Assembly (NCBI RefSeq): GCF_029626145.1
Contig: NZ_JARUBJ010000002.1
Span: forward strand, 3,817,501-3,881,500
Length of the DNA stretch: 64,000 nucleotides
Direction of reading: 5' to 3'
From: Micromonospora sp. WMMD961
GTDB lineage: Bacteria; Actinomycetota; Actinomycetes; Mycobacteriales; Micromonosporaceae
The position numbers were made by a program, and so were the translations under genes. Below the pieces are notes generated by a model. The model made no database searches. It had not been told where the DNA came from and worked only from the letters and a program-made list of their open reading frames with translations. Each line of letters opens with the position of its first letter. Position 1 is the first letter of the stretch. Shown piece by piece: positions 16,500 through 25,061 of the stretch.

Positions 16500-17669
16500 A
16501 TGCACGTACGTGAACTCACCGCCGACGACCTCGACGCCGCCTGGGAGCTGGGCCGGGTCGCGTTCGGCAACACCTCGGAACGAGCGGCGAGCACGAGGGT
16601 CGCGGTGCCCGGGTTGACGCGCTACGGCGCGTTCGACAAGGCCGGGCGGCTCGTCGGTAAGGCCGTCGACCTGCACCACGACCAGTGGTGGTCGGGGCGG
16701 GCGGTGTCGGCCGCCGACGTGGCGGGAGTGGCGGTCGCCCCCGAGGCCCGTGGTCGGGGAGTGGCTCGTGCCATGCTCACCGCGCTGCTGCGCGGCGCCC
16801 GCGAGCGCGGTGCGGCCGTCAGCGCGCTCTACCCGACCGTCGCCGCCCCGTACCGGTCTTGCGGCTGGGAGACAGCCGGGGTGCTACGGACCGTCGACCT
16901 GGCCACCGCCGCGTTGCCCCGGCACCGACCCGACTCGCGGTTCGCGGTGCGTGCGGGCACCGCGGCCGACCTGCCGGCCGTCGCCGCCCTCTACGAGCAG
17001 GTCACCCGGCACCGCAACGGCCTGTTGACCCGCCAGGGCGAGTTGTTCGACGCTGACGGTGGCCTGCCCGGCGACGGGCTCACCCTCGTCGAGACCGACG
17101 GCGAGCTGGTGGGCTACGCCACCTGGCAGCGGGGCCGCGGTTACGGTGCCGACTCGGTGCTCACTGTCGACGAGGCCCTGGCGGTCACCGCCGAGGCCGC
17201 CCGGGAGCTCGTCGGTGTGCTGGCCAGTTGGGCCAGCGTCGCGCCGACCCTTCGACTGTGTCCGCTCGACGGCGACGCGGTGAGCACCTGCTTGCCGCTG
17301 GAGTCGGCCCGCGACCACGAACGGGATCTGTGGATGCACCGGCCCGTCGACGTCGCCCGCGCGGTGAGCGCCCGTGGCTGGCCGGCCCACGTCCGGGGGT
17401 TCGTGGACTTCAGCCTCACCGATCCGCTCGCCGAGTGGAACACCGGCACCTGGCGGTTGGCTGTCGCCGACGGTGCCGCCGAGCTGACCCGCCTCGACGG
17501 CGAGGCGGACCTGCGGCTGGATGTTCGCGGTTTCGCGTTGCTGTACACCGGGGCGTCCGGCGCCCGATCGGTCGCGCACGCGGGCCTGCTGCACACCGCC
17601 GGTGTCGCACCGGACGCCCTGGACCTGCTGGGCGCGGGCGGCCCGGCGCAGGTGCTCGACTACTTCTGA
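16500..17669 (+). CDS. Eis-like GNAT acetyltransferase with SCP2-like C-terminus
   Basis: A 389-residue protein with the Eis three-part layout: an N-terminal GNAT domain (VAGVAVAPEARGRGVARAMLTALLRGARERG; then YPTVAAPYRSCGWE), a second GNAT-like domain in the middle, and a C-terminal sterol-carrier-like domain ending GGPAQVLDYF. Mycobacterial Eis acetylates aminoglycosides and protein lysines at several positions; the substrate here is unknown. The ATG at 16500 lies seven bases after TACGGT (16488-16493), so the message is probably leaderless. Confidence 0.85.
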   Translation: MHVRELTADDLDAAWELGRVAFGNTSERAASTRVAVPGLTRYGAFDKAGRLVGKAVDLHHDQWWSGRAVSAADVAGVAVAPEARGRGVARAMLTALLRGARERGAAVSALYPTVAAPYRSCGWETAGVLRTVDLATAALPRHRPDSRFAVRAGTAADLPAVAALYEQVTRHRNGLLTRQGELFDADGGLPGDGLTLVETDGELVGYATWQRGRGYGADSVLTVDEALAVTAEAARELVGVLASWASVAPTLRLCPLDGDAVSTCLPLESARDHERDLWMHRPVDVARAVSARGWPAHVRGFVDFSLTDPLAEWNTGTWRLAVADGAAELTRLDGEADLRLDVRGFALLYTGASGARSVAHAGLLHTAGVAPDALDLLGAGGPAQVLDYF

Positions 17670-17736
17670 CCGGTCAGGGGTACGCGCATGCCCCGGACCG
17701 GTCCGCCGACCTGCGGCGGGCACCGCTGCGCCCGGG

Positions 17737-18168
17737 TCAGGCCGCCAGTTCGGCGTTCGCGCGTTGGGTGACCACTGTGAGCACCCGGGCGGCGGCGCTC
17801 GCCTCGTCGGCGGGGATGTCCGCGTAGAGGCGGGCGGTGATGCCGGAGACGGCGTCCGCGACGCGGGCCTGCGTCGCCTGACCGCTGTCGGTGAGCCGGA
17901 TCCGTGCGCCGTCGGTGTCGTCCTGCGCGAGGTTCGCATCGACGAGTCCGGCGATCATCTCCCGCACGGCCGGCCCGTCGACCTTGAGTGTGCTGGTGAT
18001 CCGGTGTGTGAGGTGATCGCGTTCGACGGGCCCGTCGGCGAGGGCGTTGAGCGCGAGCACCTGCCCGAAGCTGACCCCGAGCGGAGCGGTGGCACGCTCC
18101 AGCAGGGCGCGGGTGGCGTGGTGGGCCTGGCCGATGACCTGGCCGTTGAGGGTGGGAGCGGTGGACAT
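17737..18168 (-). CDS. MarR-family regulator
   Basis: A 143-residue winged-helix protein (LGVSFGQVLALNALADGP, HLTHRITSTLKVDGPAVREMIAGLVDANL, RIRLTDSGQATQARVADAV). A perfect AAGGAGG precedes ATG 18168. It is divergent from a second MarR gene; the 98-base gap holds a perfect 34-bp palindrome ending 16 bases from this start, so autoregulation is very likely. No enzyme or pump that it might control lies next to it on this strand. Confidence 0.83.
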   Translation of the reverse strand: MSTAPTLNGQVIGQAHHATRALLERATAPLGVSFGQVLALNALADGPVERDHLTHRITSTLKVDGPAVREMIAGLVDANLAQDDTDGARIRLTDSGQATQARVADAVSGITARLYADIPADEASAAARVLTVVTQRANAELAA

Positions 18169-18183
18169 GACGCCTCCTTCTGA

Positions 18184-18217
18184 ACGTTGGCTGCACCAAC
18201 GTTGGTGCAGCCAACGT
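18184..18217. promoter_or_regulatory. Perfect 34-bp palindromic operator between divergent MarR genes
   Basis: The left half is ACGTTGGCTGCACCAAC and the right half is its exact reverse complement. Each half is itself a near-dyad (GTTGG-CTGCA-CCAAC), so the element looks like two 15-bp MarR sites joined at a shared centre CAACGTTG. It lies immediately upstream of the leftward MarR ribosome site and upstream of the rightward gene, and could control both. Confidence 0.75.
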
Positions 18218-18266
18218 AACACGGAGATCGTGGGTCGCGCCAACGATTCCTGTTAGGCTCCCGACC

Positions 18267-18719
18267 ATGGAGTCCACCGCCCCGCAGTCACCCGCCGGGC
18301 TACGCAGCACCCCGACGTGGCTGCTCAACCAGGCCGCCAGCCACGCCGGCCGCCTCATCAGCGAGGGATTCGCCGCACACGACCTGCGCGGCTACCACTA
18401 CCGGCTGCTCGCCGCCCTGGCCGAGGACGGCCCCGCCAGCCAGGCCGACCTGGGCCGACGCTGCGCCATCGACCGCAGCGACGTCGTGGCAGCCGTCAAC
18501 GACCTGGCCGGTCGGGGACTCGTCGTACGCGCCCCCGACCCGGCCGACCGCCGCCGCAACGTCATCAGCCTCACCGCCGCCGGCGCCGACGAGGCCCGCC
18601 GGATGACCGACACCGTCGGCCGGGTCCAGGACGATCTGCTCGCCCCGCTGTCCGCCGCCGAACGCGACGAGCTGACCCGCCTGCTCACCCGACTGCTGGA
18701 CCACCACACCCGCCGCTGA
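18267..18719 (+). CDS. MarR-family regulator
   Basis: A 150-residue MarR protein (WLLNQAASHAGRLISEGFAAHDL; ASQADLGRRCAIDRSDVVAAVNDLAGRGLV; DPADRRRNVISLTAAGADEARRM), all canonical helices and wing present. TAGGCT (18254-18259) lies seven bases before the ATG, implying a leaderless transcript. It is not a close duplicate of the divergent MarR protein. Effector and targets unknown. Its 3' end meets the next leftward gene tail-to-tail with six bases between. Confidence 0.83.
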   Translation: MESTAPQSPAGLRSTPTWLLNQAASHAGRLISEGFAAHDLRGYHYRLLAALAEDGPASQADLGRRCAIDRSDVVAAVNDLAGRGLVVRAPDPADRRRNVISLTAAGADEARRMTDTVGRVQDDLLAPLSAAERDELTRLLTRLLDHHTRR

Positions 18720-18725
18720 GCACCC

Positions 18726-19412
18726 TCAGCGGGCCTCGCGCAACTCCGCCAGCCGTGCCTCGATCTCGGCCAACTCGGCGCGCAGCTTCTCCGCCTGCTG
18801 CTCCGCCTCCGCCCGCTCGGTGCCGAGGATCTGCTCCACCGCCTCCTGCACGCCGGGCACGTCGACCAGGGCCACCATCTTCAACGCCTCGGCCGGCTTC
18901 ACCACGTACGGCTTCGCGAGGGCCTTGCTGCCCTGCTGCGCGGCGACGGTCCACTCGCCGTCGGCGTACGCCAGCGTCACCGTCAGACCGGCGGGGCTCT
19001 TCGGCTTGACGGCCTTGACCGCCCGCCGCGCCGGCGCCTTCTCCGTCTGCTCCACCTTCGGTTCCTCCTGTCGCGGCGCGGGCACCCGCGGCGTGTCCAA
19101 CACGAACTCCGGCTCCACCACCGGGGGCGAAGACGGCTGTTCCGGCTCCGGTTTCGGCTCCACCACCCGGCGGCCCGCGCCCTTCGGCGCGACCGCCAGA
19201 TCCGCCGGGGAGAACGGCAACTCGTCGCGGCCGAAGCGCACCACCACGAACTCGTCGGACACCTCGGGGTCGGTCAGCTCGATCACCTGACCGACCTGAC
19301 CGGCGATCTGCCCCGCCGACGCGGTGAACACCACCCGCGGCTTACGCCCGGCCGACAACGCCTCCCGGATGCTCTGCACCTCGTCAGTGGACAAACCCTG
19401 GCCGGCATCCAT
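18726..19412 (-). CDS. Hypothetical protein: beta-rich N-terminus, Pro/Glu linker, coiled-coil C-terminus
   Basis: A 228-residue soluble protein. Residues about 20-90 look like a compact beta domain (RVVFTASAGQIAGQVGQVIEL, VVVRFGRDELPFSPADL). Residues about 90-145 are a Pro/Glu/Lys-rich linker. Then follows a small domain (LTVTLAYADGEWTVAAQQG), and the last ~35 residues (EQILGTERAEAEQQAEKL, then RAELAEIEARLAELREAR) are a strong coiled coil. I do not recognise a named family. ATG 19412 is preceded by GAAGAGGG. It lies downstream of, and in the same direction as, the peroxiredoxin gene. Confidence 0.65.
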   Translation of the reverse strand: MDAGQGLSTDEVQSIREALSAGRKPRVVFTASAGQIAGQVGQVIELTDPEVSDEFVVVRFGRDELPFSPADLAVAPKGAGRRVVEPKPEPEQPSSPPVVEPEFVLDTPRVPAPRQEEPKVEQTEKAPARRAVKAVKPKSPAGLTVTLAYADGEWTVAAQQGSKALAKPYVVKPAEALKMVALVDVPGVQEAVEQILGTERAEAEQQAEKLRAELAEIEARLAELREAR

Positions 19413-19486
19413 CACAACCCTCTTCCGTACACCTGTTTGATTGCTGTCTTGATACCAGCCCGCTGCGACACCCGCCGCACGGGGCC

Positions 19487-19948
19487 TCAACCGCCCAGAG
19501 CCCGCAACGCCCGGTCCGCGTGGTCGTTCATGCTGACCTCGCTGTGGATCACCTCGATGATCCGCCGGTCGGTACCGATCACGAACGTCATCCGCTTCGT
19601 GCTGATCGGCCCCAACGGCACCCGCCGCTTGACCCCGAACGCCCGCGTCACCGTCCCGTCCACATCCGACAGCAGCGGATAGTCGAAGCCGTTCAGCGCC
19701 GAGAACTCGGCCTGCTTCGCCACCGGATCGCGGCTGATCCCCACCCGGGAGGCGCCCAGCGCCGTGAACTCCGCCCCCAGATCCCGGAAGTGGCAACTCT
19801 CGGCCGTGCAGCCCCGGGTCATCGCCCCCGCGTAGAAGAACAGCACCACCGGCCCGGTCGCCAGAAACTCCGACAGCCGCCGTGGCGTGCCCGTCTCGTC
19901 CGGCAGCTCGAAGTCCTCCACGACGTCGCCGACACCCACACCCGCCAC
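19487..19948 (-). CDS. Peroxiredoxin, BCP/PrxQ type
   Basis: A 153-residue thiol peroxidase reducing hydrogen peroxide and organic peroxides with thioredoxin-like donors. The peroxidatic cysteine is Cys47 in FFYAGAMTRGCTAESC; Cys52 is positioned as the resolving cysteine, five residues on, as in atypical two-cysteine BCP enzymes. GISRDPVAKQAEF and YPLLSDVDGTVTRAFGV are family blocks. Cytosolic. Confidence 0.9.
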   Translation of the reverse strand: MAGVGVGDVVEDFELPDETGTPRRLSEFLATGPVVLFFYAGAMTRGCTAESCHFRDLGAEFTALGASRVGISRDPVAKQAEFSALNGFDYPLLSDVDGTVTRAFGVKRRVPLGPISTKRMTFVIGTDRRIIEVIHSEVSMNDHADRALRALGG

Positions 19949-20115
19949 CGCGCACCTCCGTTGTCCGATCGAACGCGCGGTGAGCGTAAGCGATCACACC
20001 CGGAGCGCCGAACACCTCACCCGCGACCGTCGCGGCCTGCGCCCGCACGCCGACGACCGACCCGCGCCGGTCACGGTAGCGTGGGCCTATCCCACCCGAC
20101 AGCACTGGAGGCGCC

Positions 20116-20844
20116 GTGGCACCGGTCACCGTCATCACCGGCGGTGGACGAGGTATCGGCGCGGCCACCGCCCGCCGTCTCGCCGTGGCCGGGCACCACA
20201 TCGCCCTGTGCTACCGCCGTGACGACGCCGCCGCCAACGCCGTCCTGTCCGACCTGCGCGCCTCCGGCGCACAGGCCATCGCGGTACGCGCCGACACCAC
20301 CGACCCCGACCAGGTCGCCGACCTGTTCGACGCCGCCGCCCACCTCGGTTCGCTCACCGGCCTGGTCAACAACGCCGGCGTCACCAGCCTCATCGGGCCC
20401 TTCACCGAGCTGCGCGTCGAGGACCTGCGCCGGGTCGTCGACGTCAACCTCGTCGGTTACGTCCTCTGTGCCCAGCAGGCCGCCCGTCGACTCACTGACG
20501 GCGGCGCGATCGTCAACGTCTCCTCGGCAGCGGCGACCCTCGGCAGCCCGGGGGAGTACGTGCACTACGCCGCGGTGAAGGCCGCCACCGACACCCTCAC
20601 GGTGGGGCTGGCCAAGGAACTCGCCCCGAGAGGCATCCGGGTCAACGCCGTCGCACCCGGCATCGTGCGCACCGACATCCACGCCGACTCCGGCGTACCC
20701 GACCGGGCCGACACCGCGGTCGGCCGCATCCCGCTGGGCCGCGCCGGTGAACCCGACGAGATCGCCGCCGCCATCGCCTGGCTTCTCGGCCCGGACGCCT
20801 CGTACACCACCGGCACGGTGCTGCGTGTCTCCGGAGGTCTGTGA
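20116..20844 (+). CDS. Short-chain dehydrogenase/reductase (FabG-like)
   Basis: A 242-residue classical SDR. Cofactor site TGGGRGIG (8-15), NNAG (85-88), catalytic Asn111, Ser136/137, Tyr151 and Lys155 (YAAVK), and the C-terminal VSGGL. A basic Arg34-Arg35 after the second strand suggests NADPH. The substrate is probably a 3-oxoacyl or ketone compound. GTG 20116 has GGAGG upstream. It ends in a hairpin shared with the convergent transporter operon. Confidence 0.87.
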   Translation: MAPVTVITGGGRGIGAATARRLAVAGHHIALCYRRDDAAANAVLSDLRASGAQAIAVRADTTDPDQVADLFDAAAHLGSLTGLVNNAGVTSLIGPFTELRVEDLRRVVDVNLVGYVLCAQQAARRLTDGGAIVNVSSAAATLGSPGEYVHYAAVKAATDTLTVGLAKELAPRGIRVNAVAPGIVRTDIHADSGVPDRADTAVGRIPLGRAGEPDEIAAAIAWLLGPDASYTTGTVLRVSGGL

Positions 20845-20872
20845 GCCGGGGCGCCGCAGCACCCCGGCTCAC
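20841..20872. terminator. Bidirectional terminator between SDR and MFS small-subunit genes
   Basis: GTGAGCCGGGG, 10-base loop, CCCCGGCTCAC: perfect 11-bp stem overlapping the SDR stop codon and ending five bases before the convergent gene's stop. No T-run. Confidence 0.65.
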
Positions 20873-20876
20873 ACCC

Positions 20877-21002
20877 TCAGTGGGTGAACAGCTTCGCCGC
20901 CGTGATCACCGTCTGCACGACTCCGTAGCCGAGCAGCGCCGCCACCACCAACCAGGAAACCCACAACCGGGCCTGCTGCCCGGTTCGGCTGTCGTCGCTC
21001 AT
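20877..21002 (-). CDS. MFS transporter small subunit (41-residue membrane protein)
   Basis: Starts MSDDSRTGQQARLW and continues with one membrane helix (VSWLVVAALLGYGVVQTVI), ending TAAKLFTH. Small proteins of this form are encoded directly after OFA-type (oxalate/formate antiporter-like) MFS transporters in actinobacteria and are annotated as their small subunit. Its ATG overlaps the transporter's TGA (ATGA at 21002-20999), so translation is coupled. Convergent with the SDR gene. Confidence 0.75.
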   Translation of the reverse strand: MSDDSRTGQQARLWVSWLVVAALLGYGVVQTVITAAKLFTH

Positions 21003-22411
21003 CGCGTGCCACTCCTCTGCACCGTCGTGTCCTCGTTCACGTCCTGCTGTTCCGATGGTTCGTGGTAGCGCTGCGGCACCGGCCGCACCAGCAGGTTCGC
21101 CACGAAGCCCACGGCCAGCACGCCCACCATGGTGAACAGCGCCGGCCGGTACGCCGCCGCCGTCAACGTGCCCGGCTCACCCTGCGCGTCGAGGAACCCG
21201 TTGACGATCAGCGGTCCGGCGATCCCCGCCGCCGACCACGCGGTCAGCAGCCGACCGTGGATCGCGCCGACCTGGAACGTGCCGAACAGGTCCCGCAGGT
21301 ACGCCGGCACGGTGGCGAACCCGCCGCCGTAGAAAGACAGGATCACGCAGGCCAGCAGCACGAACAGCGCCGTGGCGGTCTGCCCGACCAGCGCCAGCAG
21401 CGCGTACAGCACCATGCCGACACCCAGGTACACCAGGTAGATCGGCTTGCGGCCGATGACGTCCGAGGTGGACGACCACACGAACCGGCCGGCCATGTTG
21501 AACAGCGACAGCAGACCCACGAACCCACCGGCCGCCGCGACGGTCACCGCCGACGTGCCGTTGTCCCGGAAGAAGTCCTGGATCATCGGGCTGGCCTGCT
21601 CAAGGATGCCGATGCCAGCGGTCACGTTGCAGAACAGCACCACCCACAGCAGCCAGAACGAGCGGGTCTTCACCGCGTTCGCCGCCGACACGTTCGCCCT
21701 GGTGACAAGCGGTTTCGCCGCCACGCTCGCGGGGTCGAACCCGACCGGCCGCCAGCCCTCGGCCGGCACCCGCACGTTCGCCACTCCGAACATCATGATC
21801 ACGAAGTAGCCCAGGCCCAGCGTCACGAACAACCACACCAGGGCGCTGCCCGACGCCGTCGAGCCCGCGTTGGCCGGGTCGTAGCCGGGGTCGTAGAACG
21901 ACAAGAGCTGCCGGGACAGGGGAGAGGCGACCATCGCCCCACCACCGAACCCCATGATCGCCAAACCGGTGGCCAACCCCGGCCGGTCCGGGAACCACTT
22001 GATCAACGTGGAGACGGGGGAGATGTAACCGATGCCCAGACCGATGCCGCCGAGCAGCCCGTAGCCCAGATACAGCAACCACAGTTGCTTCGTGGCGATG
22101 CCCAACGACCCCACCAGGAAACCCGCCGCCCAGAAGCAGGCCGACACGAACATCGCCTTACGCGGCCCGTTCGCCTCCACCCAGGTCCCGGCGACCGCGG
22201 CGGACAACCCCAGCATCACGATCGCGATACTGAAGATCACCCCGATCGCGGTCTGACTGGTGTCGAAGTGGGCGATCAGCGAGTTCTTGTAGACGCTGGT
22301 CGCGTAGACCTGACCGATGCAGAGGTGGATGGCCAAAGCCGCCGGAGGGATCAGCCAACGGCTGTAGCCGGGCGGCGCGACGGTGTGCCGACGGTCGAGT
22401 GCGGAAAGCAT
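20999..22411 (-). CDS. OFA-family MFS transporter (oxalate/formate antiporter-like)
   Basis: A 470-residue, 12-helix carrier. Family landmarks are HLCIGQVYATSVYKNSL near the start, GIGLGIGYISPVSTLIKWFPDRPGLATG, MGFGGGAMVASPL, and GRFVWSSTSDVIGRKPIYL in the central loop. OFA proteins exchange or take up small carboxylates; the substrate here cannot be read from sequence. ATG 22411 is preceded by GGAGAGGAAG. First gene of a two-gene operon with the 41-residue partner. Confidence 0.87.
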   Translation of the reverse strand: MLSALDRRHTVAPPGYSRWLIPPAALAIHLCIGQVYATSVYKNSLIAHFDTSQTAIGVIFSIAIVMLGLSAAVAGTWVEANGPRKAMFVSACFWAAGFLVGSLGIATKQLWLLYLGYGLLGGIGLGIGYISPVSTLIKWFPDRPGLATGLAIMGFGGGAMVASPLSRQLLSFYDPGYDPANAGSTASGSALVWLFVTLGLGYFVIMMFGVANVRVPAEGWRPVGFDPASVAAKPLVTRANVSAANAVKTRSFWLLWVVLFCNVTAGIGILEQASPMIQDFFRDNGTSAVTVAAAGGFVGLLSLFNMAGRFVWSSTSDVIGRKPIYLVYLGVGMVLYALLALVGQTATALFVLLACVILSFYGGGFATVPAYLRDLFGTFQVGAIHGRLLTAWSAAGIAGPLIVNGFLDAQGEPGTLTAAAYRPALFTMVGVLAVGFVANLLVRPVPQRYHEPSEQQDVNEDTTVQRSGTR

Positions 22412-22553
22412 GCGCTGCTTCCTCTCCGGAGCGGGCGGGAGACGTCCCCCTCACATGCCCACACCGGGCCGTGCCGGCAAACCTCGCCGTCGCCGGACGG
22501 TCGAAACCGTGAGCTGAGCGGTCAGTCAGTAGCCCACCCGCCGAACCGCTCAT

Positions 22554-23384
22554 CTAGCCGGTCGGCTCCGCCCGCCAGATCCAGTTGCGTCGCTCGTACA
22601 GCGGCCTCATCCCCAGCCGGAGCATGTTGTCCAGCGACGGGTTCGACGAACCCGGCGCGGGTCGGCCCGTCTCGGCGGAGACCCACCGGCAACCGACCGC
22701 CGCGGCGGCGGCCACCCGGGCCGCCAACAGGCCCGACTGCGCGCCCCGACCCCGATGTGTCGGCAGGGTGGCACCGGTGTTGAGCGAGCCGACGTCGCCG
22801 TGCACGAACAGGTTCGCGGCCGCCACCATCTGCGCACCGTCCCACGCGGCGAACGGGCGGAAACCCGGATCACGCACGCTCTCGGCCAACATCGGCCCCA
22901 GGTGCTCCTCGGGCATCCCGAAGCAGCGCAGCACCACCGACGCCCACTCGCGCACCGACTCGTCCGGGACCGGACCCACCCGCAGGTCGGTGCCACCCGG
23001 GTTCAGGGCGTCGATCCCACCGGCGAGCTTGACCCACACACCGCCCGCCGTGATGTTCTCCCGCACGCAGATCTCGTCCCAGTCCGCCGGCAGCCGATCC
23101 GGGGCGATCTGGATGACCGCGCTGGGTGTGCCCTCGGCGCGGTAGAAGTCGCACACCTGGGCGATCAACTCGCCCGTCACCGGCTGGTCGACGCCGAACC
23201 CGAGCGCCTTGGACCAGTAGCCGGTCGGGTCGTGGCGCATCGACAGCACCACCCCGCCGCCCAGCCTGGCGGTCCGGATCCCGAGCGCGTCGCGAACCTC
23301 GGCCGACGCACCCGACTCGTACCGGAACATGAACTCGGCCTCGGCCAGTTCGGCGAGCGCGCCTACCGTCTCAACACGTGCCAT
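22554..23384 (-). CDS. GNAT-family acetyltransferase
   Basis: A 276-residue protein with a divergent N-terminal domain (GGGVVLSMRHDPTGYWSKALG) and a C-terminal GNAT domain where THRGRGAQSGLLAARVAAAAAVG is the acetyl-CoA site and NPSLDNMLRLGMRPLYERRNWIW the C-terminal signature. The substrate is unknown. The two-part layout suggests one active and one degenerate GNAT fold. Monocistronic. Confidence 0.78.
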   Translation of the reverse strand: MARVETVGALAELAEAEFMFRYESGASAEVRDALGIRTARLGGGVVLSMRHDPTGYWSKALGFGVDQPVTGELIAQVCDFYRAEGTPSAVIQIAPDRLPADWDEICVRENITAGGVWVKLAGGIDALNPGGTDLRVGPVPDESVREWASVVLRCFGMPEEHLGPMLAESVRDPGFRPFAAWDGAQMVAAANLFVHGDVGSLNTGATLPTHRGRGAQSGLLAARVAAAAAVGCRWVSAETGRPAPGSSNPSLDNMLRLGMRPLYERRNWIWRAEPTG

Positions 23385-23450
23385 TCGGCACAGCCTGCCA
23401 GGGTGCGACGCACGCCGGCGCCGGCGCTGCCGGCGCCGTGAGCAGCGCCA

Positions 23451-24830
23451 CTACCGCAGGCCCGGGGCGTGCCAGCCGCCGGCGAGGGCGTCGGCGTCCG
23501 CCGGACCCCAACTGCCCTTGTCGTACGACCGCACCGGCGCCGGCAGGTCCAGGATCGGCTCGACGATGCGCCACTCCTGCTCGATCGTCTCCGCGCGGGC
23601 GAACCGCAGGTGCTGCCCGTCCATCGCGTCGTCGAGCAACCGCTCGTACGCCTCCTGGCGACGACCGAACACCGACCCGAAGTCGACGGACAGGTCCACC
23701 GGACGGCTCGCCACCTCGGCGCCCGGGCTCTTGGCCTGGATCGACATCGTGATGCCGTCACCACGCCCGAGGCGGAAGCGCAACAGGTTCGCGACGGTCG
23801 CCGTGCCCCGCTCCACCGGGATCAACGAGCGCGACGGCTGCTTGAACTCGACCACGACCTCCGTCGCCGTCCCCGGCAGGGACTTGCCGGTGCGCAGGTA
23901 GAACGGCACGCCCGCCCAGCGGGGGGAGTCGACCGTCAACCGGGTCGCCACGAACGTCTCCGTGTTGGAATCGGCGGCGACGCCCGGCTCGTCGCGGTAG
24001 CCGGCGTACTGCCCCCGCACCGTGGACTCCGGCGACAACGGGACGACCTGCCGCAGCACCGCGGCCTCCGCCTCCCGGAACGCCGCCGTGTCCTCACTGG
24101 CCGGCGCCTCCATCGCGATCAACGCGACGACCTGCAGGATGTGGTTCTGCAGCACGTCCCGGGTCGCGCCCACCGTGTCGTAGAACCCGGCCCGCCCCTG
24201 CGTACCGAAACCCTCCGCGAGGGTCACCTGGACGTTGTCGATGTGCTCGTTGTTCCACAACGGCTCGAACAACCGGTTGGCGAACCGGAAGGCGTAGAGA
24301 CCCTCGACGGCCTCCTTGCCCAGATAATGGTCGATGCGGAACACCCGTTCGGGGTCGAACGCGCCACGCAGTCGGCGATCCAGCTCACGGGACGACGCCA
24401 GGTCGCGCCCGAACGGCTTCTCCACGATCACCCGGCCCCGGTCGGCCAACCCGACCGCCGCGAGGCCCTCGACGACGGAGGAGAACACCGCCGGCGGAAT
24501 CGCCAGGTAGAAGACCGGCCGCTCGGCGTCGCGCAGGCGCTCGGCCAAGCGCTGGTACGTCGTCGGGTCGGCGTAGTCACCGGAGATCATCGAAAGGTTG
24601 CCCGCCAGCCCGTCGAAGGTCTCGTCGTCGATCTGGTCGCTGGCCTCCAGCACCGACTTGCGGGCCATGGTGACGAGCTGCTGGTCATCCCAGGGGGAGC
24701 GGGCCACGCCGATCACCGGGACGTCGAGGCGGCCGCGCCGGGTCAACTCGTACAGCGCCGGGAACAGCTTCTTCGAGACGAGGTCTCCGGTAACGCCGAA
24801 CAGCACCACCGCGTCTGAGCGCATGTGCAT
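23451..24830 (-). CDS. zwf: Glucose-6-phosphate 1-dehydrogenase
   Basis: A 459-residue enzyme making 6-phosphogluconolactone and NADPH, entry to the pentose phosphate pathway. The dinucleotide fingerprint is FGVTGDLVSKK (11-21); the catalytic RIDHYLGKE is at 165-173; VEKPFGRD and LRTGKSLPG are the other signatures. ATG 24830 has GGAAG upstream. It stands alone here, without the tal, opcA or pgl neighbours often seen in actinomycetes, so it may be a second copy; an alternative is a sugar-phosphate dehydrogenase of related specificity. Confidence 0.92.
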   Translation of the reverse strand: MHMRSDAVVLFGVTGDLVSKKLFPALYELTRRGRLDVPVIGVARSPWDDQQLVTMARKSVLEASDQIDDETFDGLAGNLSMISGDYADPTTYQRLAERLRDAERPVFYLAIPPAVFSSVVEGLAAVGLADRGRVIVEKPFGRDLASSRELDRRLRGAFDPERVFRIDHYLGKEAVEGLYAFRFANRLFEPLWNNEHIDNVQVTLAEGFGTQGRAGFYDTVGATRDVLQNHILQVVALIAMEAPASEDTAAFREAEAAVLRQVVPLSPESTVRGQYAGYRDEPGVAADSNTETFVATRLTVDSPRWAGVPFYLRTGKSLPGTATEVVVEFKQPSRSLIPVERGTATVANLLRFRLGRGDGITMSIQAKSPGAEVASRPVDLSVDFGSVFGRRQEAYERLLDDAMDGQHLRFARAETIEQEWRIVEPILDLPAPVRSYDKGSWGPADADALAGGWHAPGLR

Positions 24831-24985
24831 GGCACTTCCATTCGATCATCTGATTCTGATCTTCCGAACGGAGAACGGCGCGGCCCAGCGCGAGAATTCC
24901 CTGCGCGGGGCGCACGTGAGGTCGGCGACAGCGACGGCGCTTACCGTAAGAACATTCGCAGCCCAGGTGTGACGCGGGCAACGCC

Positions 24986-25021
24986 CCCCACCATGATCGG
25001 CGAAGTTCGATCATGGTGGGG
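24986..25021. repeat. 14-bp perfect inverted repeat between divergent genes
   Basis: CCCCACCATGATCG, 8-base loop, CGATCATGGTGGGG. It lies between zwf and the divergent SDR gene, where a terminator would not be expected. It shares the CATGATCG core with the arms of the cydB hairpin, so it may belong to the same dispersed palindromic family, or be an operator. Confidence 0.6.
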
Positions 25022-25061
25022 CCTCCGAAGATCTGTCGGTAGGGGAGGAGAGACTCCCAAC

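Noticed and set aside
24986..25021. Terminator for zwf
   Set aside because: zwf reads leftward away from this hairpin; the element lies upstream of both divergent genes.
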